A DNA stretch of 53,030 nucleotides, taken from NCBI GenBank assembly GCA_036378175.1, contig DASUWY010000004.1:1-53030 (forward strand). The letters run 5' to 3'. This document shows positions 23,042-31,005 of the stretch, in pieces (within the stretch, counting starts at the first letter, position 1; each line of letters opens with the position of its first letter). A model generated the notes under the pieces. The model was not told the origin of the DNA, ran no database searches, and was given only the letters and a program-made list of their open reading frames with translations. The stretch is from Thermoleophilaceae bacterium. GTDB taxonomy: Bacteria > Actinomycetota > Thermoleophilia > Solirubrobacterales > Thermoleophilaceae. The position numbers were made by a program, and so were the translations under genes.

Positions 23042-23793
23042 TGGCGGTGACCTACGCCGGCGGCCGCATCGTGCTCGACGCACCGCCGGCCAATTCGTAT
23101 GAGATCGAGTTCATGCGTGAGCTGGGCGCATCGGTGGAAGCCGCGACCGCGGACCCGGATTGCCGCGTGGTGGTGGTGGAGAGCGCCAGCGAGAGGTTCT
23201 TCTGCGCGGGAGCCGACATCAAGACGTTCCTCGCGAACGACGCCGACACGAACATGGAGATGATCCGGGTGGCGCACGCGGCGCTCAGCTCGATGGCGGC
23301 ATCGCCCAAGCTGTTCGTGGCCTGGATCGCCGGCCACGCGCTCGGCGGCGGGCTCGAGATCGCGCTGGCCTGCGACCTCCGCTACGGGCTGGACTCCGGC
23401 TACCGCGTGGGCACGCCCGAGGTCTCGCTGGGGCTCCTGCCCGGCAACGGGGGCACCCAGCGGCTGCCGCGCCTGATCGGGCTGGGCCCGGCGCTCGACC
23501 TGCTGCTCACGGGCCGCCAGATCGAACCGCAGGAGGCACGCGCAATGGGACTGCTGAGCGGGCTGTTCGGGAGCAGGGAGGAGTTCGAGGTGCACGCGGA
23601 GCGGCTCGGCAAGGGACCGCCGCTCGCCATCGCGAACATCAAGCGCGCCGCGTATCTCGGCACGCAGCTCGCGCTCGAGGACGGGCTCAAGCTGGAGCGA
23701 GACCTGATCGAGGAGCTGTTCCGCTCGAACGACGCGCGCGAGGGCCTCACGGCGTTCACCGAGAAGCGGGCCGCCTCCTTCATGGGCGCATGA
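23041..23793 (+). CDS. Enoyl-CoA hydratase/isomerase (crotonase) family protein
   Basis: The 250-residue crotonase has the oxyanion motif FFCAGADIK (54-61) and both catalytic glutamates of true hydratases: Glu106 (GHALGGGLEIA) and Glu127 (PEVSLGLLPGNGGTQ). It could hydrate a 2-enoyl-CoA in side-chain shortening of a cinnamoyl-CoA-type thioester, or act on the ring-opened product of the aryl-CoA oxygenase. It does not obviously carry feruloyl-CoA hydratase/lyase-specific features. Overlaps with the aldehyde dehydrogenases on both sides (TGATG and ATGA) indicate translational coupling. Confidence 0.87.
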   Translation: MAVTYAGGRIVLDAPPANSYEIEFMRELGASVEAATADPDCRVVVVESASERFFCAGADIKTFLANDADTNMEMIRVAHAALSSMAASPKLFVAWIAGHALGGGLEIALACDLRYGLDSGYRVGTPEVSLGLLPGNGGTQRLPRLIGLGPALDLLLTGRQIEPQEARAMGLLSGLFGSREEFEVHAERLGKGPPLAIANIKRAAYLGTQLALEDGLKLERDLIEELFRSNDAREGLTAFTEKRAASFMGA

Positions 23794-25226
23794 GGGCGCA
23801 GGCCACAGCGGAGGCCGGCGCGTTCATCGCCGGCGCGGCGCACCACAACGCCGGCGCGCCGCTGCCGATCACCAACCCCGCTGACGGGCGCGTGTTCACC
23901 GAGGTGGCGTCCGCCACGGCGGCGGACGTGGATGCCGCGGTAAGCGCCGCGCGCGAGGCGTTCGGCGAGTGGTCGGCGCTTGCCGTGTCGAAGCGCGGCG
24001 AGCTGCTCGCAGCGGGCGCCCAAAGCGTCCGCGAGCACATCGACGAGCTGGTGCCCCTGCTCACTCGCGAGCAGGGCAAGACGCTGCGCGACTCGCGTAT
24101 CGAGCTGAATCGCGCGGTGGAGACGCTCGAGCACTACGCGGGGCTGTCCAAGGCGCTGCGCGGCGGCTTCGCCCCGCACCTCGACCCGGGTACGGACGGC
24201 ATGGTGCTGCGCCGGCCACTCGGCGTGGTGGCGGCGATCGTGCCGTGGAACTTCCCCACCACGCTGCTCTGCAACAAACTCGGCCCCGCCCTCATCGCGG
24301 GCAACACGGTGGTGGCCAAGCCGGCGGACACCACGCCGCTCACCACGCTGCGGTTCGTGGAGTTGCTCGGGCTGCCGCCGGGCGTGGTGAACGTGGTCAC
24401 CGGCACCGGCGCGGAAGCCGGGGAGGCGCTCGTCACGCACCCCGATGTGCGCAAGGTCGCGTTCACCGGTTCCACCAAGACGGGCGAGCGGATCATGCAG
24501 CTCGCGGCGTCCGGCACCAAGCGGCTCACGCTCGAGCTGGGAGGCTCCGACCCGCTGATCATCTGCGAGGACGCCGACCTTGCGAAGGCCGCGAGCGCGG
24601 CATCGATGGGTCGCTTCTACAACTGCGGCCAGGCCTGCCTTGCGGTGAAGCGCGTGTACGTGGTGGACTCGGTGGCAGACGAGGTGATCGAGGCGATCAC
24701 CGCGAAGGCGAAGAAGCTGCGGATCGGGCCCGGGGATGCCGATGGCGTCCAGATCGGGCCGCTGCACACCGCCCAGCAGCGGGACCTCGTCTCGGACCAG
24801 GTGTTGCGCAGCGGGGGCGAGCTGCTCTGCGGCGGCGGGCCGCCGGATGACCCGGAGCTGGCGAATGGCTTCTTCTACTCGCCCACGGTGGTGCTCGACC
24901 CACCGCAGGACTCGCCGTTTGCCACCGAGGAGGTGTTCGGTCCGGCCTTGCCGATCTGGCGGGTGCGCGACCTGGACGAGGCGATAGAGCTCTCGAACGC
25001 GTCGCAGTACGGCCTCGGGTCGAGCATCTGGACCGCCGACCTCGACCGCGCGCGCGAGGCGGCCGAGCGGCTCGAGTGCGGCTACACCTGGATCAACTCG
25101 CCCACGAAGGTCTACGACGAGCTGCCGTTCGGCGGGGTGAAGTCGAGCGGCTTCGGCAAGGAGCACGGAGAGGAAGCGTTTGACTACTACACGGACAGCA
25201 AATCGGTCGTTGTCCGGAGCGGCTGA
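23790..25226 (+). CDS. NAD(P)-dependent aldehyde dehydrogenase (second of two)
   Basis: The 478-residue enzyme starts at ATG 23790 inside the ATGA overlap; the longer frame upstream is antisense-like and GC-driven. Catalytic Cys283 (NCGQACLA), Glu249 (TLELGG) and Asn154 (PWNFP) are intact. It is a diverged paralogue of the dehydrogenase at 21608. Two such enzymes around one crotonase suggest two successive aldehydes, for example an aryl aldehyde from side-chain cleavage and a semialdehyde from ring opening, like BoxD in the benzoyl-CoA epoxidase pathway. The exact split is inference. Its end overlaps the ligase gene by 47 bases. Confidence 0.88.
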   Translation: MRAQATAEAGAFIAGAAHHNAGAPLPITNPADGRVFTEVASATAADVDAAVSAAREAFGEWSALAVSKRGELLAAGAQSVREHIDELVPLLTREQGKTLRDSRIELNRAVETLEHYAGLSKALRGGFAPHLDPGTDGMVLRRPLGVVAAIVPWNFPTTLLCNKLGPALIAGNTVVAKPADTTPLTTLRFVELLGLPPGVVNVVTGTGAEAGEALVTHPDVRKVAFTGSTKTGERIMQLAASGTKRLTLELGGSDPLIICEDADLAKAASAASMGRFYNCGQACLAVKRVYVVDSVADEVIEAITAKAKKLRIGPGDADGVQIGPLHTAQQRDLVSDQVLRSGGELLCGGGPPDDPELANGFFYSPTVVLDPPQDSPFATEEVFGPALPIWRVRDLDEAIELSNASQYGLGSSIWTADLDRAREAAERLECGYTWINSPTKVYDELPFGGVKSSGFGKEHGEEAFDYYTDSKSVVVRSG

Positions 25227-26712
25227 GCGCTACAACGCCAGCCTGATCCTCGACCACAACCTGGCGGCCGGCCGGGGCGAGAAGCTCGCGATCCGCACGG
25301 CCGATGGCGAGGAGATCACATACGCGGAGCTGGCCGCGCGCGCGGCGCGGGTGGGCAACCTGCTGAAGGACCTCGGGGTGCAACCCGAGCAGCGCGTGCT
25401 GCTCGTGCTCGACGACACGCCGGCGTTCCCCGCCGCGTTCCTCGGCGCGATGCGCATGGGTGCAGTGCCCGTGCCGGTGAACCCGCTCGACAGGCTCGAG
25501 CACTTCCGCCACTACCTGCAGGACTCCGAGGCGAAGGTGGCGATCGCCGACGCGTTGCTCATGCCGGCGATCGTCGAGGCGCGCGGGAGCGGCTCGGCGG
25601 TGCTGCTCGTGGCCAATGGCGAGGCGGAGGGCGCGATGCCGCTCGAGGAGGCGATGGCGGAGCTGCCCGCGGAGCTCGACCCGCTCGACACCCACCGCGA
25701 CGACCCCGCCTTCTGGCTCTACAGCTCCGGCTCCACCGGCCTGCCGAAGGGCGTGGTGCACCTGCACCACGACATCGCCTACACGTGCGACACCTACGCG
25801 CGCGAGATCCTCCAGATCAGCGAGGGCGACATCACGTTCTCCACCACCAAGCTCTTCCACGCCTACGGGCTCGGCAACAACCTGTCGTTCCCCTACAGCG
25901 TGGGGGCCACCACGGTGCTCACGAGCGGCCGCACCACGCCACCGCGAGCGCTCGAGCTCGCGGAGAAGTTCAAGCCCACGCTGTTCTTCTCCGTGCCCGC
26001 CCTCTACCGAGCGATGCTCGACCAGCCCGCGGCCGACCTGTCGTCGGTGCGCATGTGCGTGTCCGCCGCGGAGCCGCTTCACCCCTCCATCGAGGAGCGC
26101 TGGGAGGAGCGCTACGGGGTGCCGATCGTGGATGGCATCGGCTCCACCGAGATGCTGCACATCTACTGCTCGAATCGCTTCGGCGACGTGCGGCGCGGCA
26201 CGAGCGGAAAGCCAGTGCAGGGATACGAGCTCAGGCTCGACGAGGACACCGGCGAACTGTTCGTGCGCGGCGACAGCTGCGCCGCGTACTACTGGCGCCA
26301 GCACGAGAAGACGAAGCGCTGCATGGTGGGGGAGTGGTTCGCCACGGGCGACCGCTATCGCGTGGACGAGCACGGCTACTACATCTACGAGGGCCGCATG
26401 GACGACATGCTGAAGATCGGCGGCCTGTGGGTCTCGCCCACCGACATGGAGACCGCGCTGATGCAGCACCCGGCCGTGAGCGAGGCCGTGGTGATCGGCG
26501 TGGAGGTGGAGGAGATGAGCCGCATCAAGGCGGTGGTGATCGCGGCCGAGGGGGAGCAGCGCGGCGACGCTCTGGCCGACGCGCTGCGCGCGTGGTGCAA
26601 GGAGCGCCTGCGCCGCTACGAGTACCCGCACCTCGTGGAGTTCGTGGACGAGCTGCCGCGCACAGTTACGGGCAAGGTGCAGCGGTTCAAGCTGCGCGAA
26701 TCGTCGAAATGA
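25180..26712 (+). CDS. Benzoate-CoA ligase family (aryl-CoA synthetase)
   Basis: The 510-residue ANL enzyme has the P-loop SSGSTGLPKGVV (182-193), DGIGSTEMLHIY, the hinge region EGRMDDMLKIGGLWVSP and catalytic Lys499 (TVTGKVQR). Sequence and length fit the BadA/BclA benzoate-CoA ligase family rather than the shorter phenylacetate-CoA ligase (PaaK). It should make (hydroxy)benzoyl-CoA from benzoate, ATP and CoA. The TTG start at 25180 is preferred because GGAGAGG sits just upstream inside the dehydrogenase gene; TTG 25210 is an alternative. It is the last gene of the rightward operon. Confidence 0.87.
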   Translation: MTTTRTANRSLSGAAERYNASLILDHNLAAGRGEKLAIRTADGEEITYAELAARAARVGNLLKDLGVQPEQRVLLVLDDTPAFPAAFLGAMRMGAVPVPVNPLDRLEHFRHYLQDSEAKVAIADALLMPAIVEARGSGSAVLLVANGEAEGAMPLEEAMAELPAELDPLDTHRDDPAFWLYSSGSTGLPKGVVHLHHDIAYTCDTYAREILQISEGDITFSTTKLFHAYGLGNNLSFPYSVGATTVLTSGRTTPPRALELAEKFKPTLFFSVPALYRAMLDQPAADLSSVRMCVSAAEPLHPSIEERWEERYGVPIVDGIGSTEMLHIYCSNRFGDVRRGTSGKPVQGYELRLDEDTGELFVRGDSCAAYYWRQHEKTKRCMVGEWFATGDRYRVDEHGYYIYEGRMDDMLKIGGLWVSPTDMETALMQHPAVSEAVVIGVEVEEMSRIKAVVIAAEGEQRGDALADALRAWCKERLRRYEYPHLVEFVDELPRTVTGKVQRFKLRESSK

Positions 26713-27436
26713 ATGCCGCGATGGCGGCGGGCGCCTCGTCGGGGTGCTCGAGGTGAGGCGAATGGCCGCCGCTCACGATCAGGCGCTCGCTCGGTCCCCC
26801 GAGGCGGGACTCGATCGCGTCGATCTGCGCGAGAGTGCCGTACTCGTCGTCGCGGCCCTGTATCAACAGCGTGGGTGCCGCGATGCGCGGCAGGAGCTCC
26901 TCCAGGTTCCAGCTGAGGAACTCGGGGTCGAGCCAGACGTCGCACCAGCCGAAGAAGGCGGCGTCGGGGTCGCGGTGGTGGCGCGCCATGCGGTCGCGCA
27001 GCCCGCCGCTCTCGAAGGTCTCGCGCACCGCGCTGATCGCATCCACGCAGATCTGCTCCACGAACACATGCGGCGCCATCAGCACGAGTCCAGCCACCGG
27101 ATACGCGGACGCGTGGATCAGCGCGATGGAGGCGCCGTCGCTGTGGCCCACGAGCACTGGGCGCTCGATGCCTGTGTCGCGCAGCACCGCTGGAAGGACC
27201 TCCAGCGCCTCCTCGTGCATGAAGCTCGGCGTCCGCGGCCGCGGCGGCGGGTCCGACTGGCCGTGGCCGTAGCGGGAGAACGCGAATACGCGGGAGCCCG
27301 TGAGCCGGTGCAGCGTGTCGGGCAGGCCTCGCCAGAGCCCCACCGAGCCGAGTCCTTCGTGCAGCAGGACAAGGGCTGGGTCGCCTCCTTCGATGAGCTG
27401 AGCCTCGAGGCGGCCGTCCGGCAGATCCACAAACAT
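26687..27436 (-). CDS. Alpha/beta hydrolase
   Basis: The 249-residue hydrolase has nucleophile Ser99 in GHSDG, an acid at Asp196/Asp197 (GRDDEYG) and His225 (SGGHSPH), a complete triad. ATG 27436 is preferred over TTG 27445. The stop region overlaps the end of the benzoate-CoA ligase gene by 26 bases, and the start lies 11 bases from divergent paaX, so both are probably driven from one short control region. It may cleave an ester, a thioester or a ring-fission product (meta-cleavage-product hydrolase type). The substrate is unknown. Confidence 0.85.
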   Translation of the reverse strand: MFVDLPDGRLEAQLIEGGDPALVLLHEGLGSVGLWRGLPDTLHRLTGSRVFAFSRYGHGQSDPPPRPRTPSFMHEEALEVLPAVLRDTGIERPVLVGHSDGASIALIHASAYPVAGLVLMAPHVFVEQICVDAISAVRETFESGGLRDRMARHHRDPDAAFFGWCDVWLDPEFLSWNLEELLPRIAAPTLLIQGRDDEYGTLAQIDAIESRLGGPSERLIVSGGHSPHLEHPDEAPAAIAAFISTIRAA

Positions 27437-27447
27437 CGCGGTCAACG

Positions 27448-28293
27448 ATGAACGACCAGCTCAGAAGGCGCTCGCTGGGCGCGCCGGCCGCCCGCTCGAT
27501 CCTGCTCACGGTCCTTGGCGAGTACGTGCTGCCGCGTGGGGAGCCCGTGTGGCAGGAGACGCTGGTGGCCGCCCTCGGGGCGCTCGACTATGGCGAGCAC
27601 GCCGCGCGGCAGGCGCTCGCGCGCAGCGTGCGCGAGGGCTGGCTCGTGAGCGAGCGCCACGGCCGCCGGGCACGGGTGCACCTCAGCGCATCCACGGCCG
27701 AGCTGCTGCGTAGCGGCGCCGAGCGCATCTACGGGTTCGGCGAGCCGTGGGACTGGGACGGCGAGTGGCTCATGCTCGTGCTGCGCGTGCCGGAGGCGCG
27801 GCGCGAGGTGCGCCACCAGCTGCGCACCCAGCTCGCGTGGGCCGGGCTCGGCTCACTCGGGGGCGGCGTGTGGCTCACTCCCCATGTGGAACGCGAGGCC
27901 GAGCTCGAGGCGCTCGTGCGCGCGGAGCCGGAAGCGGAGGTGGTGTCGTTCCACGGCCGGATCGGCAGTTTTGGGGAGCCGCGCCGGGTGGCTGACGCCG
28001 CGTGGGATCTCGCGGCGGTGATCGAGGAGTACAAGCGCTTCATCGCCCGCTTCAGCCGGCTTCGGCCCGCCTCACCCGCGGCCGTGTTCCGTGCGCAGAC
28101 CGAGCTCGTGCACGAGTGGCGTCGCTTCCCGTTCGTGGACCCTGATCTGCCGGCCGAGCTGCTCGCCCGGGACTGGCCGCGCCGCCGCGCCCATGACCTG
28201 TTCAGGGAGCGCCATGACCGCTGGGCCGCCGCCGCACGCTCATACTTCGAGTCTCTGGAGGAGGAAGTGATCGCACCGGGAGCAGCCGCTTGA
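27448..28293 (+). CDS. paaX: PaaX family transcriptional repressor
   Basis: The 281-residue protein has the PaaX layout: an N-terminal winged helix (about residues 12-85, RSILLTVLGEYVLPRGEPVW and ARQALARSVREGWL), a central domain (GFGEPWDWDGEWLMLVL) and a C-terminal domain (RFPFVDPDLPAELLARDWP). PaaX senses phenylacetyl-CoA in E. coli and releases paa promoters; here the effector may be another aryl-CoA. It sits between the oxygenase/ligase island and the intradiol dioxygenase, which starts in the TGATG of its stop. It is the most likely local regulator of the aryl-CoA genes. Confidence 0.9.
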   Translation: MNDQLRRRSLGAPAARSILLTVLGEYVLPRGEPVWQETLVAALGALDYGEHAARQALARSVREGWLVSERHGRRARVHLSASTAELLRSGAERIYGFGEPWDWDGEWLMLVLRVPEARREVRHQLRTQLAWAGLGSLGGGVWLTPHVEREAELEALVRAEPEAEVVSFHGRIGSFGEPRRVADAAWDLAAVIEEYKRFIARFSRLRPASPAAVFRAQTELVHEWRRFPFVDPDLPAELLARDWPRRRAHDLFRERHDRWAAAARSYFESLEEEVIAPGAAA

Positions 28294-29204
28294 TGGACCA
28301 CACCGCTTCACGCACAACGCCGGAAGACATAACGGCAGCCGTCGTCGCCAGCTTCGAGGGCTGCCACGACGAGCGCCTGCGGGAAGTCATGCAGGCGCTG
28401 GCAAGGCACCTGCACGCCTTCGCCAGCGAGGTCGGGCTCAGCGAGCGCGAGTGGGAGGAGGCGATCCGCGTGCTCACCGCCACCGGCCACATCACCGACG
28501 AGCGCCGGCAGGAGTTCATCCTCTGGTCGGACTCGATGGGTCTGTCGATGCTCGTGGACGCTCTCGCCAATCCCTTGCCCACGGGCGCCACGGAGTCCAC
28601 GGTGCTCGGCCCGTTCTATGTGCCCGGCTCACCCCCGCGCGAGTACGGCGAGAGCATGGCCGCGGAGCCGGCCGGTGTGCCAGCGTGGGTGCACGGGCGG
28701 GTGCTCGGCGTGGACGGCTCGCCGATCGCGGGCGCCGAACTCGACGTGTGGCAGAACGGCGACGACCGCCTCTACGCGGTGCAGCGCCCGGAGGTGCCGG
28801 AGGACCACCTCCGCGGCCGATATTCCACGCGCGAGGACGGGAGCTACGCGTTCCTGGCCGTCCGCCCGGTGCCATATCCGATCCCGTACGACGGGCCTGT
28901 GGGCGCGATGCTCGACGCCACCGGGCGGCATCCCTGGCGCCCCGCGCACATCCACATGATCGTGCGCGCGCCGGGCTACAGGTCCGTGACCACGCACATC
29001 TTCGATCGCGAGAGCGAATACCTCGACTCGGACGCCGTGTTCGCTGTGAAGCCGTCGCTGATGCGGGACTTCGTGAAGCACAGCGCGGACGATCCGGACA
29101 CGCCGCCGGGTGTGGAGGGGGAGTGGGTATCGGTGGAGAACGACATCGTGCTCGCGCCTGGGGAGGACGCGCGGGAGATCAGCGACCCCGGGCGGACGGG
29201 CTGA
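28293..29204 (+). CDS. Intradiol ring-cleavage dioxygenase (hydroxyquinol 1,2-dioxygenase-like)
   Basis: The 303-residue protein starts at ATG 28293 in a TGATG junction with paaX. It has the helical N-terminal dimerisation domain (about residues 1-95), then TESTVLGPFYVPGSPPREYG and a beta-sandwich core. Non-haem iron(III) ligands are Tyr161 (LYAVQRPE), Tyr195 (VPYPIPYDG), His219 and His221 (RPAHIHM). The VPYPIPYDGPVG and HPWRPAHIH segments resemble hydroxyquinol and chlorocatechol dioxygenases more than plain catechol ones. It cleaves between the hydroxyls to give a muconate or maleylacetate. No muconate cycloisomerase or maleylacetate reductase is in the window. Confidence 0.88.
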   Translation: MDHTASRTTPEDITAAVVASFEGCHDERLREVMQALARHLHAFASEVGLSEREWEEAIRVLTATGHITDERRQEFILWSDSMGLSMLVDALANPLPTGATESTVLGPFYVPGSPPREYGESMAAEPAGVPAWVHGRVLGVDGSPIAGAELDVWQNGDDRLYAVQRPEVPEDHLRGRYSTREDGSYAFLAVRPVPYPIPYDGPVGAMLDATGRHPWRPAHIHMIVRAPGYRSVTTHIFDRESEYLDSDAVFAVKPSLMRDFVKHSADDPDTPPGVEGEWVSVENDIVLAPGEDAREISDPGRTG

Positions 29205-29207
29205 CCC

Positions 29208-30956
29208 TCAGGCCGGCACGATCACTGACGGATCCGCGGGCTCGGCGTAGAGCCGCGCCACCTGGTCCGCGCGCCGGTCGAGCACGGCGCGCTGGTTCAC
29301 GTAGCCCTTGTCCGTGATCTCGCCGGCGTCCATGCTCGGCGGCTCGTCGAGCAGGAGGAGTCGCTCGATCCGCCGCGCTGAGCCGGCGTCCGCGTTCATC
29401 CGTCCGAGAGCGCCGGCCAGGTGCGCACGCAGGGTCTCGGGCTCCTCGCCGCACACCCGCTTCGCCTCATCCTGGTTCACCCACGCGAGCGCGCTTGCGT
29501 AGGGCTCGTCGTGCCCGGCGATCACGGCGTCCGACAGCACGCCGCCGCACGCGGACACCAGGGCACCTCGCAGCGCACCAACGCGCACGAACGTTCCGTT
29601 CGACAGCTTGAAGTCCTCCGCCAGACGGCCGTCGAACATCAGGCCCTGATTCGGGTCGTTCTCGTCGACCAGCCGGCCGGCGTCGCCCGTTCGGTAGAAG
29701 CCCTCTTTGTCGAACGCCGTGGCCGTGGCCGCGGGATCGTTGAAGTAGCCGGGCGTGATGTTCGGCCCAGACACGCGCATCTCCAGCTTGTCGCCCATCG
29801 GCGCGAGCTTGAGCGTCACCCCCGGGATCGGCACGCCGATGCAGCCGCAGCGCGCGGAGGCGAAGTGCGCTGTGGTGGCGCCGGGCGCGGTCTCGGTGGT
29901 GCCCCAGGAGGCGGTGAGCGGGATGTGGTCGGGCGTGAGCGCACGCAACCTGTCCCACAGCGCCTGCGGGAGTGCGGCCGCGGCGTAGAACACGAAGCGC
30001 AGCCGAGAGAAGAACGTGGCGGCGAACTCGGCGTCGCGCTCCAGCTCCGGCACGAGCAGCGCGTATCCCGCGGGCACGTTGTAGTAGACGGTGGGCGGGT
30101 GCTCGCGCAGCGCAGCGAGCGTGCGGCCGAACAGCGCCGGCACCGGCTTGCCGTCGTCGATGTGGATCGTCCCGCCATGGACGAGCACCTGGTTCACGTT
30201 GTGATTGCCGCCGAAGGTGTGGCTCCACGGCAGCCAGTCCACCAGCACGGGCGGCTCGTGCGCGAGGAACGGCCACGTCTGCAGCAGCATCTGCTGGTTC
30301 GAGCAGAGCATCCGGTGCGTGTTGATCACGCCCTTGGGCGCACCGGTGGAGCCGGACGTGAAGAGCAGCTTCGCCACCGTGTCCGGCCCCACCGCGTCGA
30401 GTGCCTCGTCCACAGCCGCGCCCGGCGTGCAGGCCACCAGCTCGGCGAAGGTGGGTGCGCGCGGCACGAGCGGTTCGAGCGCGCCGAGAGCGGGGCCGAA
30501 CTGCTCTGCGTCCTCCGCCCATACGAGCCCGGGGGAGCAGAGCTCGGCGAGGGAACGTATTCGCTGATGGTCCTTCGACATGAGCGAGTACGCCACGCTC
30601 ACCGGCATCACCGGTACCCCCGCGGTGAAGCAGCCGAGCATCATCACGAGGTGCTCGATCGAGTTGCCGGACAGCACCATCAGCGGGCGCTCCGCGCTCA
30701 GGCCGAGGTCGAGCAGTGACTGGGCCACAGCGTCCGCCTGGGCGCGCGCCTCACCGAAGGTGAGCGACCGCCCGTCCGGCTGGGTGGCGAGGATCCGCTC
30801 CGGATGCTCCTCCGCCCGCCGTCTCACAACATGCGCGATGCTCCGCTCATGCTCGCCGAGCGGCTCCTCCGACCTCAGCAGGATCGCACCGTCGTCACGC
30901 CTCTCCAGGGTGATCCTGGGGCGCGCGAAAAGCTGCGTCTGCGCCGGCGTGGTCAC
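29208..30956 (-). CDS. fcs: Feruloyl-CoA synthase-like aryl-CoA ligase
   Basis: The 582-residue ANL enzyme has the P-loop TSGSTGAPKGVINTH (200-214), SWGTTETAPGATTAHF, and the segments GDKLEMRVSGPNITPGY and FDGRLAEDFKLSNGTFVRVG that are characteristic of feruloyl-CoA synthases. It should activate ferulate, coumarate or caffeate with ATP and CoA as the first step of side-chain shortening. The start is placed at GTG 30956; the longer frame from TTG 30995 would cover the palindrome at 30960-30982. It is convergent with the intradiol dioxygenase and divergent from the E1 gene. A dedicated hydratase-lyase is absent unless the crotonase at 23041 serves. Confidence 0.8.
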   Translation of the reverse strand: MTTPAQTQLFARPRITLERRDDGAILLRSEEPLGEHERSIAHVVRRRAEEHPERILATQPDGRSLTFGEARAQADAVAQSLLDLGLSAERPLMVLSGNSIEHLVMMLGCFTAGVPVMPVSVAYSLMSKDHQRIRSLAELCSPGLVWAEDAEQFGPALGALEPLVPRAPTFAELVACTPGAAVDEALDAVGPDTVAKLLFTSGSTGAPKGVINTHRMLCSNQQMLLQTWPFLAHEPPVLVDWLPWSHTFGGNHNVNQVLVHGGTIHIDDGKPVPALFGRTLAALREHPPTVYYNVPAGYALLVPELERDAEFAATFFSRLRFVFYAAAALPQALWDRLRALTPDHIPLTASWGTTETAPGATTAHFASARCGCIGVPIPGVTLKLAPMGDKLEMRVSGPNITPGYFNDPAATATAFDKEGFYRTGDAGRLVDENDPNQGLMFDGRLAEDFKLSNGTFVRVGALRGALVSACGGVLSDAVIAGHDEPYASALAWVNQDEAKRVCGEEPETLRAHLAGALGRMNADAGSARRIERLLLLDEPPSMDAGEITDKGYVNQRAVLDRRADQVARLYAEPADPSVIVPA

Positions 30957-30959
30957 GTG

Positions 30960-31005
30960 GTGACAGGAGACTAACCTGTCACGGGCGTTCGTCAAGTGTC
31001 ATGCG
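30960..31005. promoter_or_regulatory. fcs / E1 divergent control region with perfect 8-7-8 palindrome
   Basis: GTGACAGG (30960-30967) and CCTGTCAC (30975-30982) form a perfect inverted repeat with a 7-base spacer directly upstream of the fcs-like GTG. From 30979 the plus strand matches the paaA start region in 22 of 27 positions, including GTCAAGTGTCAT (30991-31002). No Shine-Dalgarno precedes either start here. One regulator probably controls fcs, the E1 gene and the paaA operon; its identity is unknown. Confidence 0.6.
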
